Below, in pieces: positions 1 to 9,592 of a stretch of 64,000 bases of DNA; within the stretch, counting starts at the first letter, position 1, and the number at the start of each line of letters is the position of its first letter. The DNA is from Thermostichus lividus PCC 6715 (lineage in GTDB: Bacteria > Cyanobacteriota > Cyanobacteriia > Thermosynechococcales > Thermosynechococcaceae). Under the pieces are notes generated by a model that was not told where the DNA came from, ran no database searches, and was given only the letters and a program-made list of their open reading frames with translations. The stretch is from contig NZ_CP018092.1 in NCBI RefSeq assembly GCF_002754935.1, positions 806,001-870,000 on the forward strand, given 5' to 3'. A program made the translations under genes and the position numbers.

Positions 1-303
1 CCCTAGTTCGGTGGCCTGCTGGAGCACCTGTTCAAAGGTTGCCGTTTTCAATAGAGCTAGGCAGAGGATAATCTCCGTGGCTAGTTCACTGTGGCCGCAG
101 TGGGCGTCTAGTAACTGCACCGTGGTGCGATCGCCCCCCAATTGCGCCTGCCAGCGGTGACCGTGGCCATCCAGAATCCACAGGGGATCAGTGGGTTTTA
201 GGCGCAGCACATGGTGGAGGTAGTGGGCTTGGGCAGGGGTTAGGGTAACAACCTGCTCCTGAATTTGGCTTGGGTCAACCACCAAGCGTTGGGGCGATCG
301 CAT
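1..303 (-). CDS. rsmE: RsmE, 16S rRNA m3U1498 methyltransferase (partial)
   Basis: The first ~101 residues of a SPOUT-class RNA methyltransferase that methylates N3 of U1498 in 16S rRNA. The gene runs off the left edge of the window, so the SAM-binding knot is not seen. The N-terminal PUA-like domain is recognisable: an AHYLHHVLRLKPTD stretch, then ILDGHGHRW, then a LLKTATFEQVLQQATELG segment matching the family's conserved 'K...E..vqkatELG' region. The ATG at 303 is chosen because the family begins a few residues before its first beta strand. pepA starts upstream on the same strand and ends 6 bp from this start, so the two are probably co-transcribed. Confidence 0.85.
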   Translation of the reverse strand, partial: MRSPQRLVVDPSQIQEQVVTLTPAQAHYLHHVLRLKPTDPLWILDGHGHRWQAQLGGDRTTVQLLDAHCGHSELATEIILCLALLKTATFEQVLQQATELG

Positions 304-309
304 CGGAGG

Positions 310-1806
310 CTAAGGAGTGGCGTAGCTAGTTAACCACTCTACTAAGGTGCGCACAGGATAGCCAGTGCCACAGGGGTTATTGTAGCCATCTTCTTTTTCA
401 GTCCAAACTGGCCCAGCAATATCCAAGTGTGCCCAAGGGGTGTTGTTGACAAATTGCTGTAAAAACAGAGCGGCTGTAATGGAGCCAGCGGCGCGTGGGC
501 CTGTGTTTTTCATGTCGGCCACTTGGGATTTCATCCCTTCAAAATACTTGCTTTCTAAGGGCATTTGCCACAGCTTTTCGCCGCTGCGATCGCTGGCCTG
601 TTGCAAGGCTTTGGCTAAGTCAGTATCGTTACTCCAGAGTCCGGCAATCGTGTCTCCAAGGGCAACAATGCAAGCCCCCGTCAGGGTTGCTAAATCCACA
701 ATGGCATCCACTTCCAGCTTTTCGGCATAAACTAGGGCATCGGCAAGGGTGAGGCGGCCTTCAGCATCGGTATTATTCACTTCAATGGTCTTGCCGTTAG
801 ATGCCGTCAGAATATCCCCCGGATGCATCGCCCGGCCACTAATCATGTTTTCGGTGGCAGCAACAATAAAGTGAACCTCAATACCTGCAGGTTTCAATTG
901 GCCAATGACTTGCGCTGCCCCCAGCACTGCGGCGGCTCCCCCCATGTCCATCTTCATGGTTTCAATGCCGCCTTGGGTTTTGAGGTTGAGGCCACCGGAA
1001 TCAAAGGTTAGCCCTTTACCGATGAGGGCAATTTTTTTCTGAATTGGCTCGGCGCCAGTGTAGGTGAGGTGGATGAACTTGGGTGGCATCTCTGAGGCTT
1101 GGGCAACCCCTAAAAAAGCACCCATCCCCAAGGCAGCACAGTCGTCCCGCTCGAGAATTTTGGCGGTGAGGCCATGGCGATCGGCAATGGTTTGAGCTGT
1201 TTCCGCCAAAGTGACTGGGGTAACCTCGTTGGCTGGGGCATTCACGAGTTCCCGCGCCAGAATGACGCCATCGCAGATCTGTTGGGCACGGGCGAGGGCT
1301 GCACTTTGATCTCCTAACCCTAGGAAACTCACACTCTCTGGATAGGGAAGGAGTTTGCGCGCTTCTGGATCGGACTTAAAGCGCAGATCACTGTGCAGGG
1401 CTAGGAGCACTCCCTCGGCCAAGGCCTGGCTTATTTCCCCGGAATCCATGTTCTCTAGGGGGGCGCTGATGGCTAGGGTTTTTGCCCGTTCGCGACGGGC
1501 GGTTCGGGCAATGGTGGCGGCGGTGCGGCGCAGGGTATCCAGCGTAAATTCATCGCGACTGCCCAACCCAATCAGAAACAGCTTTTTAATGGGAATGTTT
1601 GGTAGCAACCGGATGAGCAACGATGTACCGGCTTTGCCCTCAAACTCACCGTCGTTAATCATCTCCTGCAGTAGACCATTGAGGCGTTGGTCAAGCTGGG
1701 TGTAGGGATCGGTGAGGGTCAGGGTGCCCTCACTTTGAAAAAGGGCGATCGCCAACAAATCACCAGACCAGTCGGGAATAGGTGTAGAAACCGTTTGCAG
1801 TTGCAT
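310..1806 (-). CDS. pepA: Leucyl aminopeptidase (PepA, M17 family)
   Basis: A 498-residue cytosolic di-metal aminopeptidase that removes N-terminal residues from peptides. The C-terminal catalytic domain carries the metal-binding [10 protein letters not shown] (residues ~263-272) and the M17 signature NTDAEGRL (~345-352). The N-terminal macro-like domain covers about 1-180. Length is normal for the family (~490-500). It is followed after 6 bp by rsmE on the same strand, suggesting a transcription unit. No oddities are visible. Confidence 0.95.
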   Translation of the reverse strand: MQLQTVSTPIPDWSGDLLAIALFQSEGTLTLTDPYTQLDQRLNGLLQEMINDGEFEGKAGTSLLIRLLPNIPIKKLFLIGLGSRDEFTLDTLRRTAATIARTARRERAKTLAISAPLENMDSGEISQALAEGVLLALHSDLRFKSDPEARKLLPYPESVSFLGLGDQSAALARAQQICDGVILARELVNAPANEVTPVTLAETAQTIADRHGLTAKILERDDCAALGMGAFLGVAQASEMPPKFIHLTYTGAEPIQKKIALIGKGLTFDSGGLNLKTQGGIETMKMDMGGAAAVLGAAQVIGQLKPAGIEVHFIVAATENMISGRAMHPGDILTASNGKTIEVNNTDAEGRLTLADALVYAEKLEVDAIVDLATLTGACIVALGDTIAGLWSNDTDLAKALQQASDRSGEKLWQMPLESKYFEGMKSQVADMKNTGPRAAGSITAALFLQQFVNNTPWAHLDIAGPVWTEKEDGYNNPCGTGYPVRTLVEWLTSYATP

Positions 1807-1870
1807 TACTTTTCTGGGGCTTTTACGTTGAATGGCTCAATTTATCTTGCCTCATGGCATACCCTGCCGT

Positions 1871-2995
1871 CTAGAGCGGGGGGATCGCTGCGGCTGGCGA
1901 TGAATCGCCACCCTCTTGGGGTTTAACTGCAATCCAGTACTTACTCATGAAGTGGTGCTGCACCTCCTGCACCACCAGACCAGCCTTTTCTAGACGATGG
2001 TTGAGATCATCTTCAATGTAGTTGCGGTAAAAGGGTTCATGGAATAGGTTGGCAAAGTTCTCCATCATAGGCCGCTGCGCTGGTGAATCAATGGCCTGAA
2101 TTGAATCGCAGATGACAAATATGCCGCCGGGCTGGAGCACCCGTGCGCATTCGTCAATCACCTGTTGTCGCACGGGGGCTGGCAGTTCATGGAAGAGGAA
2201 CACGCAGGTAATGGCATTGAAGTAGTTGTCAATGTAGGGCAATGCCTCGGCGCTACCTTGAATGAGTTGAGGGAGGTCTCCGACTTGCTCGGCCAGTAAG
2301 CTGTTGGCTTTGCGCAGATAGGTGGGGGACAAATCAATGCCAAACAGGGCTGCCTCTGGAAATCCGTAGCGCAATTGTTTGAGGGTGCGTCCTGTGCCGC
2401 AGGCAACATCTAGAACCCGCACTGGTGGGGTGGGGGGAAGGATCTGCAGGTGCCGAGCAATGGGGGCAATAACCCGCCGCCGCATCGCGTCCGCTGTGCC
2501 GCCAAAGAGGATTTCGACCTGTAGATCGTACAGATTGGCCGAGGTTTCGCTGAGATAGCCATCGGTTTGGTAGTGGAAGTTTTGGCGGTAGTACTGCGGA
2601 TAGGCATCTAGGGAAATCGTGTCTGCAAAATCCTGAAACCGCCGCGATCGCGCCCGCTGCCACATTTGGGGTAAATCCAGCCACAGAACCGGATAAAACT
2701 GCCAAAATTCCTGCCAAAGCCCATCAAATAAAAGGCTTGCCGGGTAAAATCCAGCGGCGGCATCCTGCCAGTCACTATTGAGCAGGGCTTCGTAGCGCTC
2801 CTTTAACCAAGTCTGCAATTCGGGGCTGAGGGGCTGTGTGCGCTCTTCTGTGGGAAAAAGGCTGTTAAACAGGCGTGCACTCAGGGTTTTGTGGGCGATC
2901 GCTAGGATATTCTTTCCCCACTGGACAGCTTGGTAGCTCGACCGCAAGGCTTCGTTGATCAGCGGCAGATCAGAGGCAAAGGGCGCAACGTGCAT
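1871..2995 (-). CDS. Class I SAM-dependent methyltransferase
   Basis: A 374-residue protein with a long N-terminal helical region (~1-185) followed by a UbiE-like Rossmann methyltransferase domain. Motif I is VLDVACGTGRTL near residue 195, motif II-like LFGIDLSPTYL follows, and ITCVFLFHELP and RVLQPGGIFVICDS are motifs post-II and III. The substrate is unknown. The domain resembles quinone and small-molecule methyltransferases, but the N-terminal extension is not part of UbiE. It stands alone on the minus strand, divergent from murE (about 240 bp apart). Confidence 0.75.
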   Translation of the reverse strand: MHVAPFASDLPLINEALRSSYQAVQWGKNILAIAHKTLSARLFNSLFPTEERTQPLSPELQTWLKERYEALLNSDWQDAAAGFYPASLLFDGLWQEFWQFYPVLWLDLPQMWQRARSRRFQDFADTISLDAYPQYYRQNFHYQTDGYLSETSANLYDLQVEILFGGTADAMRRRVIAPIARHLQILPPTPPVRVLDVACGTGRTLKQLRYGFPEAALFGIDLSPTYLRKANSLLAEQVGDLPQLIQGSAEALPYIDNYFNAITCVFLFHELPAPVRQQVIDECARVLQPGGIFVICDSIQAIDSPAQRPMMENFANLFHEPFYRNYIEDDLNHRLEKAGLVVQEVQHHFMSKYWIAVKPQEGGDSSPAAAIPPL

Positions 2996-3238
2996 GACAC
3001 TTCACTAAACTTCATAATTCTTGCTGTTTCTTACTATACCGCTTATTTTTCAAGCGACTCCTTGGCCACCCATGCAGCGGATAGTGCTTCAGCTAACGTT
3101 ACCCATCACTTGACACGGTATCTGGAATCCGCCGCTGCGCAGTGATGATGTTCGTGAAATTGCCTGTAATCAGGGCATGATGGTTTAGAATCGCTCGCAA
3201 TAGGGGGAAACCCCCCGTAAATTTGAGGACATGCATCG

Positions 3239-4720
3239 ATGAAGCTACGGGAACTTCTTAATGCTGCCCAGATTGCTACGACAATTGAGCATCCTGCGCT
3301 GGAGCAAGAGGTGCAGCACCTCAGCACTAACTCTTGGGACTGCCAAGATGGAACGTTATTCATTGGTATGCCCGGTACCCGCGTTGATGGCGGCAATTTT
3401 TGGCCTAGTGCCTTAGCGGCAGGGGCGATCGCTGCGGTGGTGTCTCCCCAAGCAAAGGCCAATGACGGCAGTGCCTGTGTCATTGTGGTGGAGAATGTTG
3501 AGCGTGCCTGTGGTGCCTTGGCTGCAGCATTTTACAACACGCCTGCCCAACGTCTGAGCCTGCTGGGGGTAACGGGCACCAATGGTAAAACCACCACAAC
3601 CCATTTGATTGAACATCTGTTGAGCACGGTGGGGTATCCCACGGCACTCTTGGGTACCCTCTACAGTCGCTGGCCGGGGCATTATGAAGTGGCCAGCCAC
3701 ACCACCCCCTTTGCGGTGACGCTGCAAGAGCAGTTGGCGGCGGCAGTAGCAGCGGGGTGTCGTTTTGGGGTGATGGAGGTAAGCTCCCATGCGCTGGCGC
3801 AGGATCGGGTCTGGGGGTGTCAGTTTGAGGCGGCGGTGTTTACGAATTTGACCCAAGATCATCTGGACTATCACCGCGATTTAGAGGATTATTTTGCGGC
3901 CAAGGCCAAGCTATTTACGCCAGAGTACCTGAAGGGGAAAGCCATCATTAATCGAGATGATCCCTTTGGGCAGCGGCTGGCGCAGCAATTAGCTCCAGAG
4001 CAGGTCTGGACTTATGGCCTTGGGGAGGGTGCTGACTTTACCGCCGTGGATCTCACCTATCGGGTGAATGGTGTCACCGGAACGCTGCACACCCCCATCG
4101 GCACGGGAACGCTAAACTCGCCGTTAGTAGGGCAGTTTAATGTGGCCAATGTCCTAGGGGCGATCGCCATGGGGGCAGCGGTGGGGCTGCCCTTAGAGTC
4201 AATGCTAAAGGCGCTGCAAGATTTTGGCGGTGTACCCGGTCGCATGGAGCAGGTGCGTATTGCCCCTGACCAAGATATTACGGTGTTGGTGGACTATGCC
4301 CATACGCCGGATAGCCTCGATAACTTATTGCGGGCAGCGCGTCCTTTTATTCCCGGTCGCCTTATTTGTGTGTTTGGCTGTGGGGGCGATCGCGATCGCA
4401 CCAAACGGCCACAAATGGGCGCGATTGCCGCTCGCTTAGCGGATCAGGTGGTGGTGACCTCCGACAACCCGCGTACCGAAGACCCACACCGGATTTTGGA
4501 TGATATTATCGCGGGAATTCCGCCCCAAACCCCGATGATAGTTGAAGCCGATCGCCGTACCGCTATCATCTCTGCTATTCTGGACGCCAAGCCGGGGGAT
4601 GGGGTGGTGATTGCCGGTAAAGGTCACGAAGACTATCAAATTTTAGGGACGGAAAAAGTGCACTTTGACGATCGCGAAGAAGCGCGAGCAGCACTGAAAC
4701 AGCGACGGGAGCGCGGCTAA
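3239..4720 (+). CDS. murE: UDP-MurNAc-L-Ala-D-Glu:meso-DAP ligase
   Basis: Adds meso-diaminopimelate to UDP-MurNAc-dipeptide in cytosolic peptidoglycan precursor synthesis. The 493 residues show the Mur ligase architecture: an N-terminal UDP-binding domain, the ATP-binding loop GTNGKTTTTH (~113-122), the YHRDLEDYFAAKAKLF region containing the lysine that is carbamylated in the family (~222), and DNPRTEDP (~408). The DNPR motif is the known signature for meso-DAP rather than lysine specificity. Length is typical. The ATG at 3239 gives the family N-terminus. Confidence 0.96.
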   Translation: MKLRELLNAAQIATTIEHPALEQEVQHLSTNSWDCQDGTLFIGMPGTRVDGGNFWPSALAAGAIAAVVSPQAKANDGSACVIVVENVERACGALAAAFYNTPAQRLSLLGVTGTNGKTTTTHLIEHLLSTVGYPTALLGTLYSRWPGHYEVASHTTPFAVTLQEQLAAAVAAGCRFGVMEVSSHALAQDRVWGCQFEAAVFTNLTQDHLDYHRDLEDYFAAKAKLFTPEYLKGKAIINRDDPFGQRLAQQLAPEQVWTYGLGEGADFTAVDLTYRVNGVTGTLHTPIGTGTLNSPLVGQFNVANVLGAIAMGAAVGLPLESMLKALQDFGGVPGRMEQVRIAPDQDITVLVDYAHTPDSLDNLLRAARPFIPGRLICVFGCGGDRDRTKRPQMGAIAARLADQVVVTSDNPRTEDPHRILDDIIAGIPPQTPMIVEADRRTAIISAILDAKPGDGVVIAGKGHEDYQILGTEKVHFDDREEARAALKQRRERG

Positions 4721-4737
4721 CATGCCACAATGAGGGA

Positions 4738-6309
4738 TTGTTGTGGCTCAGTGAGCAGACTGTGATTGAGGCCGAGGTTCACCGCCAGTTACGGGCGTTT
4801 TTACGCCACAGTGGCGATCGCCTACGGCGCGCCCATCTGGGCGATCGCCTGTGGCCGCACCATCTCACCTTGGCGCGATTAGTAGCACGTGCCTTGCGGC
4901 TACGGCGGGGGTGTGTGCTTCAGGTCACTGCACGGGCAGTTTGGCAGCATTGTTATGGCCTGAGCTATTTACTGCCTGCCCTGCTCTACCCCGAACCGGT
5001 GCTCGTCGTCGTGCCCGAGCAACGATTGGCGACCCTCCTGCACCAAGAAATTCCAGAGTTACTTTCCTTCCTAGCGGTGACGAAATCGGTACAGCGCGGC
5101 GATCGCTGGCCAGTTGGCTTCACTGGGGTGCTGGTGATGAGCCTCGAGGAGTGGGTGGCAGCACAGCTTGGCACGGCTTCCCAGTTACTGCCTGAGGCGG
5201 TTGTCACCCTTATTGATGGTGTTGAAGAACTACCCAGACTCAGCCAACAGCACTTGACCTGCGAGATTGGGGCAGCGGATTGGGAGCATCTGAAATTAGC
5301 GGCTCCTACTGCCCTAGAGCAGATTCGCCATACCTATGCCCAGTTGGCACACCAGCTTTTCCAACGCCCCAGCAACCCCTACGGCGATTATTTACTGGCA
5401 CCTCTGGAGCGGCAGCTTCTGCAAACCCTCTTGGATCATTGCTCGGCGACGTTGCCCCCCTGTTGGCAGCAGCTACAGGCCTATTTAGGCCAGCCAGATA
5501 CGGTGCTGTGGAGCCGTCGCCATCCCACTGCTGGCTACTTTAGCCTCTATAGCCACCCCCTCAACCTGCGCCCCTATTGGCAACCCGTTTGGCTTTCTGC
5601 GCCCTTTGTGCTCATTGGCAGCGGCCCCGATGCTGAGCCACCCTTGGCCTATTTGCAACACCAGTTAGCGATTCCACCGCAAACCACCGTTAAGTTCAGT
5701 AGCGATCGCCATAGCGAAGCCATCACCCTCTACATTGCCGAAGATTTACCCTTGCCCAATACGCCAGCCTTTGCGGCAGCCACCCTCAGACGGCTCTACG
5801 ATCTGATTGGCCGCGTTGGGCATCAGTCGGTGGTGGTGATCGTGCCCGATGTGCCGCTGCGGGAGCAGTTAGCTACCCAGTTGGCGGCGCTCTATGGCTC
5901 GCGCGTTCAGTTAGATACCCTGAGTGATCAGCCCCACCCCATTCTGGTTAGCAGCCCCACGTTTTGGTTGCAGGCTGCGCCGCAGTTTCCCTGCCCCACC
6001 CTATTAGTGCTTACTACCTTGCCGTTGCCTTCACCAGAAAAGGCGCTAGTCAGCGCTTGCATTGACTGGCATAAGCAACAACAGCAGGATTGGTTTCGCC
6101 ATTATTTACTGCCGGAATGCCTGACCCTGCTGGATCGGCTCATTGCGCCCCTGCGTCAAGATGAGCCTTGGGTGGCTATTTTAGATCGGCGGTTGACCGA
6201 ACGCACCTATGGCCGCGATATTCTCCAGAGTTTGAGTCCCTACAACCGAGTTAGCGATCGCGCCCTGCTGCTATCACCCATTGAGGTTGCCACTGCGAAA
6301 CCCTTCTAG
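4738..6309 (+). CDS. DinG-like helicase, probably ATPase-dead
   Basis: A 523-residue cyanobacterial protein related to the DinG/XPD superfamily 2 helicases. The C-terminus has the DinG-type ending (WVAILDRRLTERTYGRDIL, ~485-503). The N-terminal half has helicase-like strands (VLVVVPEQRLATLL; VTLIDGVEEL), but the Walker A region reads QVTARAVWQHCYGLSYLLPA with no GxGKT/S, and the DEAH-box position reads IDGVEE. This suggests a helicase fold that lost ATP hydrolysis, with a structural or regulatory role (inference). It starts 17 bp after murE, and its last 36 bp overlap larE tail to tail. The Leu-rich start at 4738 may be a non-ATG codon. Confidence 0.6.
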   Translation: MLWLSEQTVIEAEVHRQLRAFLRHSGDRLRRAHLGDRLWPHHLTLARLVARALRLRRGCVLQVTARAVWQHCYGLSYLLPALLYPEPVLVVVPEQRLATLLHQEIPELLSFLAVTKSVQRGDRWPVGFTGVLVMSLEEWVAAQLGTASQLLPEAVVTLIDGVEELPRLSQQHLTCEIGAADWEHLKLAAPTALEQIRHTYAQLAHQLFQRPSNPYGDYLLAPLERQLLQTLLDHCSATLPPCWQQLQAYLGQPDTVLWSRRHPTAGYFSLYSHPLNLRPYWQPVWLSAPFVLIGSGPDAEPPLAYLQHQLAIPPQTTVKFSSDRHSEAITLYIAEDLPLPNTPAFAAATLRRLYDLIGRVGHQSVVVIVPDVPLREQLATQLAALYGSRVQLDTLSDQPHPILVSSPTFWLQAAPQFPCPTLLVLTTLPLPSPEKALVSACIDWHKQQQQDWFRHYLLPECLTLLDRLIAPLRQDEPWVAILDRRLTERTYGRDILQSLSPYNRVSDRALLLSPIEVATAKPF

Positions 6310-7068
6310 ATCAAGGGTTACGTAGGTAAAGCCCAAGGATTGAAAATAGTGCACCAGTTTTTCTAAATCGGTTTGGTGAATAAATTCAGGGATTTGCGCC
6401 TGGAGGATTTCAATGCGCGCTGTGTCACCATGGCTACGCACGCGACAGGGTTCCCAGCCCTGCTGTCGCAGATAATACTCGGCCTGCCCCACTCGCTGTA
6501 GTTTTGCAAGGGTAATTGCCTCCCCGTAGGGAAACCGCGAACTGAGGCAGGGTTGGGCAGGCTTATTCCACCACGGCAACCCCAAGGATTTGGCAATTTC
6601 GCGCACCTCTAGCTTACTGATCCCCACTTCCGCAAGGGGCGATCGCACCCCCCGCTCCTTGGCAGCGGCAATGCCCGGACGATAGTCTTGGAGGTCATCG
6701 GCATTCACCCCATCCACAATGTAGTCGTAGCCCCACTCTTGGGCAAGCCCTCGCAGGCGATCGTGCAACTCACTTTTGCAAAAGTAGCAGCGATTCACCG
6801 GATTGGTCGCATAGTTGGGATTCTCAAGTTCGTGGGTTTCAATGAGTTCATGGCGAATGCCAATGGCCGCTGCTTGAATGCGGGCATCTTCTAGATCCGC
6901 AGGAAAGAGCGAGGGAGACACTGCGGTAACCGCCACGGCGCGATCGCCTAAGACATCCTTGGCCACCTTTGCCACAAGGGTACTGTCAATACCACCGGAA
7001 TAGGCAATCAGCGCTTGCTCCAGTTCCCCAATTAGGTGCCGTAGGGCAGCAAGTTTTTCAACTCCCAT
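6274..7068 (-). CDS. larE: ATP-dependent sacrificial sulfur transferase LarE
   Basis: A 264-residue PP-loop ATPase. In characterised species it adenylates a carboxylate of the nicotinate-derived precursor and donates sulfur from its own cysteine when the nickel-pincer cofactor of lactate racemase is built. Visible motifs are the PP-loop SGGIDST (24-30), a CYFCK pair (Cys94/Cys97), and PCLSSR with Cys174 at the position of the sacrificial cysteine. A good Shine-Dalgarno AAGGAG precedes the ATG at 7068. No larA, larB or larC is present in the window, so the in vivo substrate here is uncertain; other LarE-like proteins may serve tRNA or cofactor thiolation. Confidence 0.85.
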   Translation of the reverse strand: MGVEKLAALRHLIGELEQALIAYSGGIDSTLVAKVAKDVLGDRAVAVTAVSPSLFPADLEDARIQAAAIGIRHELIETHELENPNYATNPVNRCYFCKSELHDRLRGLAQEWGYDYIVDGVNADDLQDYRPGIAAAKERGVRSPLAEVGISKLEVREIAKSLGLPWWNKPAQPCLSSRFPYGEAITLAKLQRVGQAEYYLRQQGWEPCRVRSHGDTARIEILQAQIPEFIHQTDLEKLVHYFQSLGFTYVTLDLEGFRSGNLNG

Positions 7069-7092
7069 AGCAAATCTCCTTTACTAAAGGAA

Positions 7093-9120
7093 TTATGGCG
7101 TAACCGTCGCCGCCGGCGAAGACGGAACCTCTGAGACTTCCTCCAGCCAAATTTGATCACTGCGGGGATCAACCCGACTGGCGCGCACTAGCAGCGATTC
7201 ACCCAAGTTTGCTTGGCGCTGCAAACGCATGGCCAACTCTACCCCCAAGTCTTCTAAGAGCACTAAACCCAAGTTCTCCTCTGGTCGCAACCAGCGCAGT
7301 AAGATTCCCCGCCACACTTCATCGCGGTGGCGGCGCAGGTACTCAAGGCACCAGTAGCGATTGGTTTGTCGCTCCACTAAGGATGACTCTTGAATGGAGG
7401 AAACGAGTCGCAGCAGTAGTTCGTTCAGTTGCTCTGGGGTAAGGGGGGGTGTTTCGCCGCGCAGATGGGCTTTAATTTGGCGGTGCGCCAGCAAATCGGT
7501 ATAGCGACGGATTGGGGAGGTTACTTGGCAGTAGGCATCTAGGCCTAAACTGGCGTGGGGGTTAGGCTGGGTGCTCATTTCACTGCGAGGCATACAGCGA
7601 CGAATGGCACAGTCGCGCACGACGCCAGCGGGAAGTTGGCGTAATTCGTCGTCGGGGGGCAACTCTGGTGGAGATTGACAGCGAAAGGGCAAGGGAATCC
7701 CTTCGCGCAAACCGTAATCCGCTGCTACTTCGCCAGCTAAAATCATCATTTCCGCAACCAGTTGTCGCGCTGGCGAGTCCCGCAGCGGGGAGATCTCCAC
7801 CTCCTCACCGGCGACCTTAATACTCGGCTCAGGAATATCAATACGGATGGCGCCGCGCTGTTGCCGCCATTGGCTACGGCGGTTGCCCCAGTGGGCGATC
7901 GCCAGCAGATCGGCTTCGGCGGGCACCGCCTGCTCTAAGATCATATCCACATCATCGTAGCTTAGGCGGTAGGTGGGGCGAATCCAGCTTGGGCAAATTT
8001 CGTATTCGAGGACTTCGCCGCTCTCGGCCAAGAGGATGCCAAAACTCAAAGCACAGCAGAGACGCCCTTCCACCAAGCTCATCGGGCCTGTGGCCAACTC
8101 CGAGGGAAACATGGGAATGATGCCCGTGGGTAAATACACGGTCGTGGCGCGGCGGCGGGCTTCATGGTCTAGCACATCATCGGCCATCACCCAGCGGCTT
8201 GGATCCGCAATATGAATCCACAGCTTTTGGCGATCGCCCACGACTTCAACACTCAAACCATCGTCAATTTCTTGGGTACTTTCATCGTCAATGGTATAGA
8301 CCTTCAGATGCGTCAGATCCCGGCGTAGGTCAGCATCTATATCCGTTGGTGGTGAGTTTAGGCAGTTATGAGCCACATCAAGTACCTTGGCAGAAAATTC
8401 AACTTGAATCTGGCTACGGCGCAGAAAAAGATTTTCGTGCGTTGACCACAGCCCCAAATCCACCAGTAGTTGAAAGGCACCAAGGGGTTGAGTGGGTCGC
8501 TTCAGTTGACGGAGTAACTCCACCGCACCTTGATGCTGGGCACTGGTTTCAATGGCTATAGCATAACGCTCTAATTGTTCAAGGCGCTTGCGATCTCCTG
8601 CGGACCACTGCACCGCCTCTCCCGCCAAGGCCTGGGCTAAATGTTCCGTGAAGGTGGCCTCCTCTGCCAAGCGTTGGGCTTCCTTCTCATGTTGGTGCTT
8701 TAGCTCTGCCACTTGAGCCACAGAGCGAGGCTCATACACCTCGCCTTTGAGTTTGAAATAAAAACGGTCTTCACTCAGTAAATAATAGGCCGCGTAGCAG
8801 GTGGCGGCAGTGGTTTCGCCAAACAAGAGTTCCGCTAACCCCTGCGGGGTAATGGTACGCTGCTCTTCGCGGATAATTTCCCATGCGACTTCAAGGCTCT
8901 CAGGATCAAGGAGGGACTGCACCTGCTGCCAAAATGCAGGAATATCTTGGGGACGAAACCGTTCATGGGGAACGGTAAAGGTAATGTGGCGAGGATGTAG
9001 GGTATGGGATTGTAGGTGTTGATCCATAGCAATCCACAGCTTTTTACCTTCAGGGCGATCGATGGTCGCTAACCGCCGCTGATTCTGTACCCGAAACTCA
9101 ATGAGGGTGCCTTTCTCCAC
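7093..9120 (-). CDS. RNase II/R-family 3'-5' exoribonuclease
   Basis: A 675-residue RNB-domain exoribonuclease degrading RNA from the 3' end. The catalytic RNB core spans about 260-560 and contains the acidic cluster IDDESTQEIDDGLS with the Mg-binding aspartates, then IHIADPSRWV and the downstream SPIRRYTDLLAHRQIKAHL signature. A short C-terminal S1-like tail follows (~600-660). The N-terminus lacks an obvious full pair of cold-shock domains, as is usual in cyanobacterial members. The start is GTG at 9120. It lies 24 bp upstream of larE on the same strand. Confidence 0.9.
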   Translation of the reverse strand: MEKGTLIEFRVQNQRRLATIDRPEGKKLWIAMDQHLQSHTLHPRHITFTVPHERFRPQDIPAFWQQVQSLLDPESLEVAWEIIREEQRTITPQGLAELLFGETTAATCYAAYYLLSEDRFYFKLKGEVYEPRSVAQVAELKHQHEKEAQRLAEEATFTEHLAQALAGEAVQWSAGDRKRLEQLERYAIAIETSAQHQGAVELLRQLKRPTQPLGAFQLLVDLGLWSTHENLFLRRSQIQVEFSAKVLDVAHNCLNSPPTDIDADLRRDLTHLKVYTIDDESTQEIDDGLSVEVVGDRQKLWIHIADPSRWVMADDVLDHEARRRATTVYLPTGIIPMFPSELATGPMSLVEGRLCCALSFGILLAESGEVLEYEICPSWIRPTYRLSYDDVDMILEQAVPAEADLLAIAHWGNRRSQWRQQRGAIRIDIPEPSIKVAGEEVEISPLRDSPARQLVAEMMILAGEVAADYGLREGIPLPFRCQSPPELPPDDELRQLPAGVVRDCAIRRCMPRSEMSTQPNPHASLGLDAYCQVTSPIRRYTDLLAHRQIKAHLRGETPPLTPEQLNELLLRLVSSIQESSLVERQTNRYWCLEYLRRHRDEVWRGILLRWLRPEENLGLVLLEDLGVELAMRLQRQANLGESLLVRASRVDPRSDQIWLEEVSEVPSSPAATVTP

Positions 9121-9177
9121 AGATGCTGCGCCGCAACGATAACCCGTTAATTATAGGAGTGATGTGGGCGGGCTAAA

Positions 9178-9592
9178 ACCCCTCCGCTTTAGCGAGGGGA
9201 TACAGCCAACTCAGGGGGCTTTAGCCCTCTCTATGTGTTAAACTATAGACGTGGAAAGTAGACGTATCAACTACGCGAAGAAACATCCTAGTACGGAGAA
9301 ATCCCGGCACGTAAGTCACTACCGCTTTGGCGGCAAGCCTAAACCACTGCAAGCAATGGCAGGATGTTGAGCGTATCGAACTGGCTAGTGTTGAAAAGTG
9401 CGAAACCACGAACCGAAACATAAACGTAGTCCCAATAGCAGAGATGCTTGAGGTGAGTAGGGGGTCTTTGACTGCCCCCACCCGCATTAAGTTGTGGGTG
9501 ACAGCTCAAGGGAAAAGCGAAGCAATGCGGCTTCAGCCCGTTGCGTAGCATCCTTTGGGAATCCCCTCTCTTTCAAGGAGGAGAGAAGTCAA
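9178..9592 (+). mobile_element. Relic of an IS200/IS605-type element
   Basis: A gene-free stretch with hairpins at both ends. On the left are CCCCTCCGC-TTTA-GCGAGGGG (9179-9199) and GGGC-TTTA-GCCC (~9215-9227). On the right is CTCTC...GAGAG ending in TCAA (~9565-9592), like IS200/IS605 right ends. Just before the right hairpin, frame +1 reads EAMRLQPVA then TAG, a tail that resembles the TnpB C-terminus at 11.1 kb. No catalytic transposase residues remain. The right end overlaps the last 20 bp of the neighbouring YqgF-like gene. Family assignment rests on end structure only. Confidence 0.5.
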
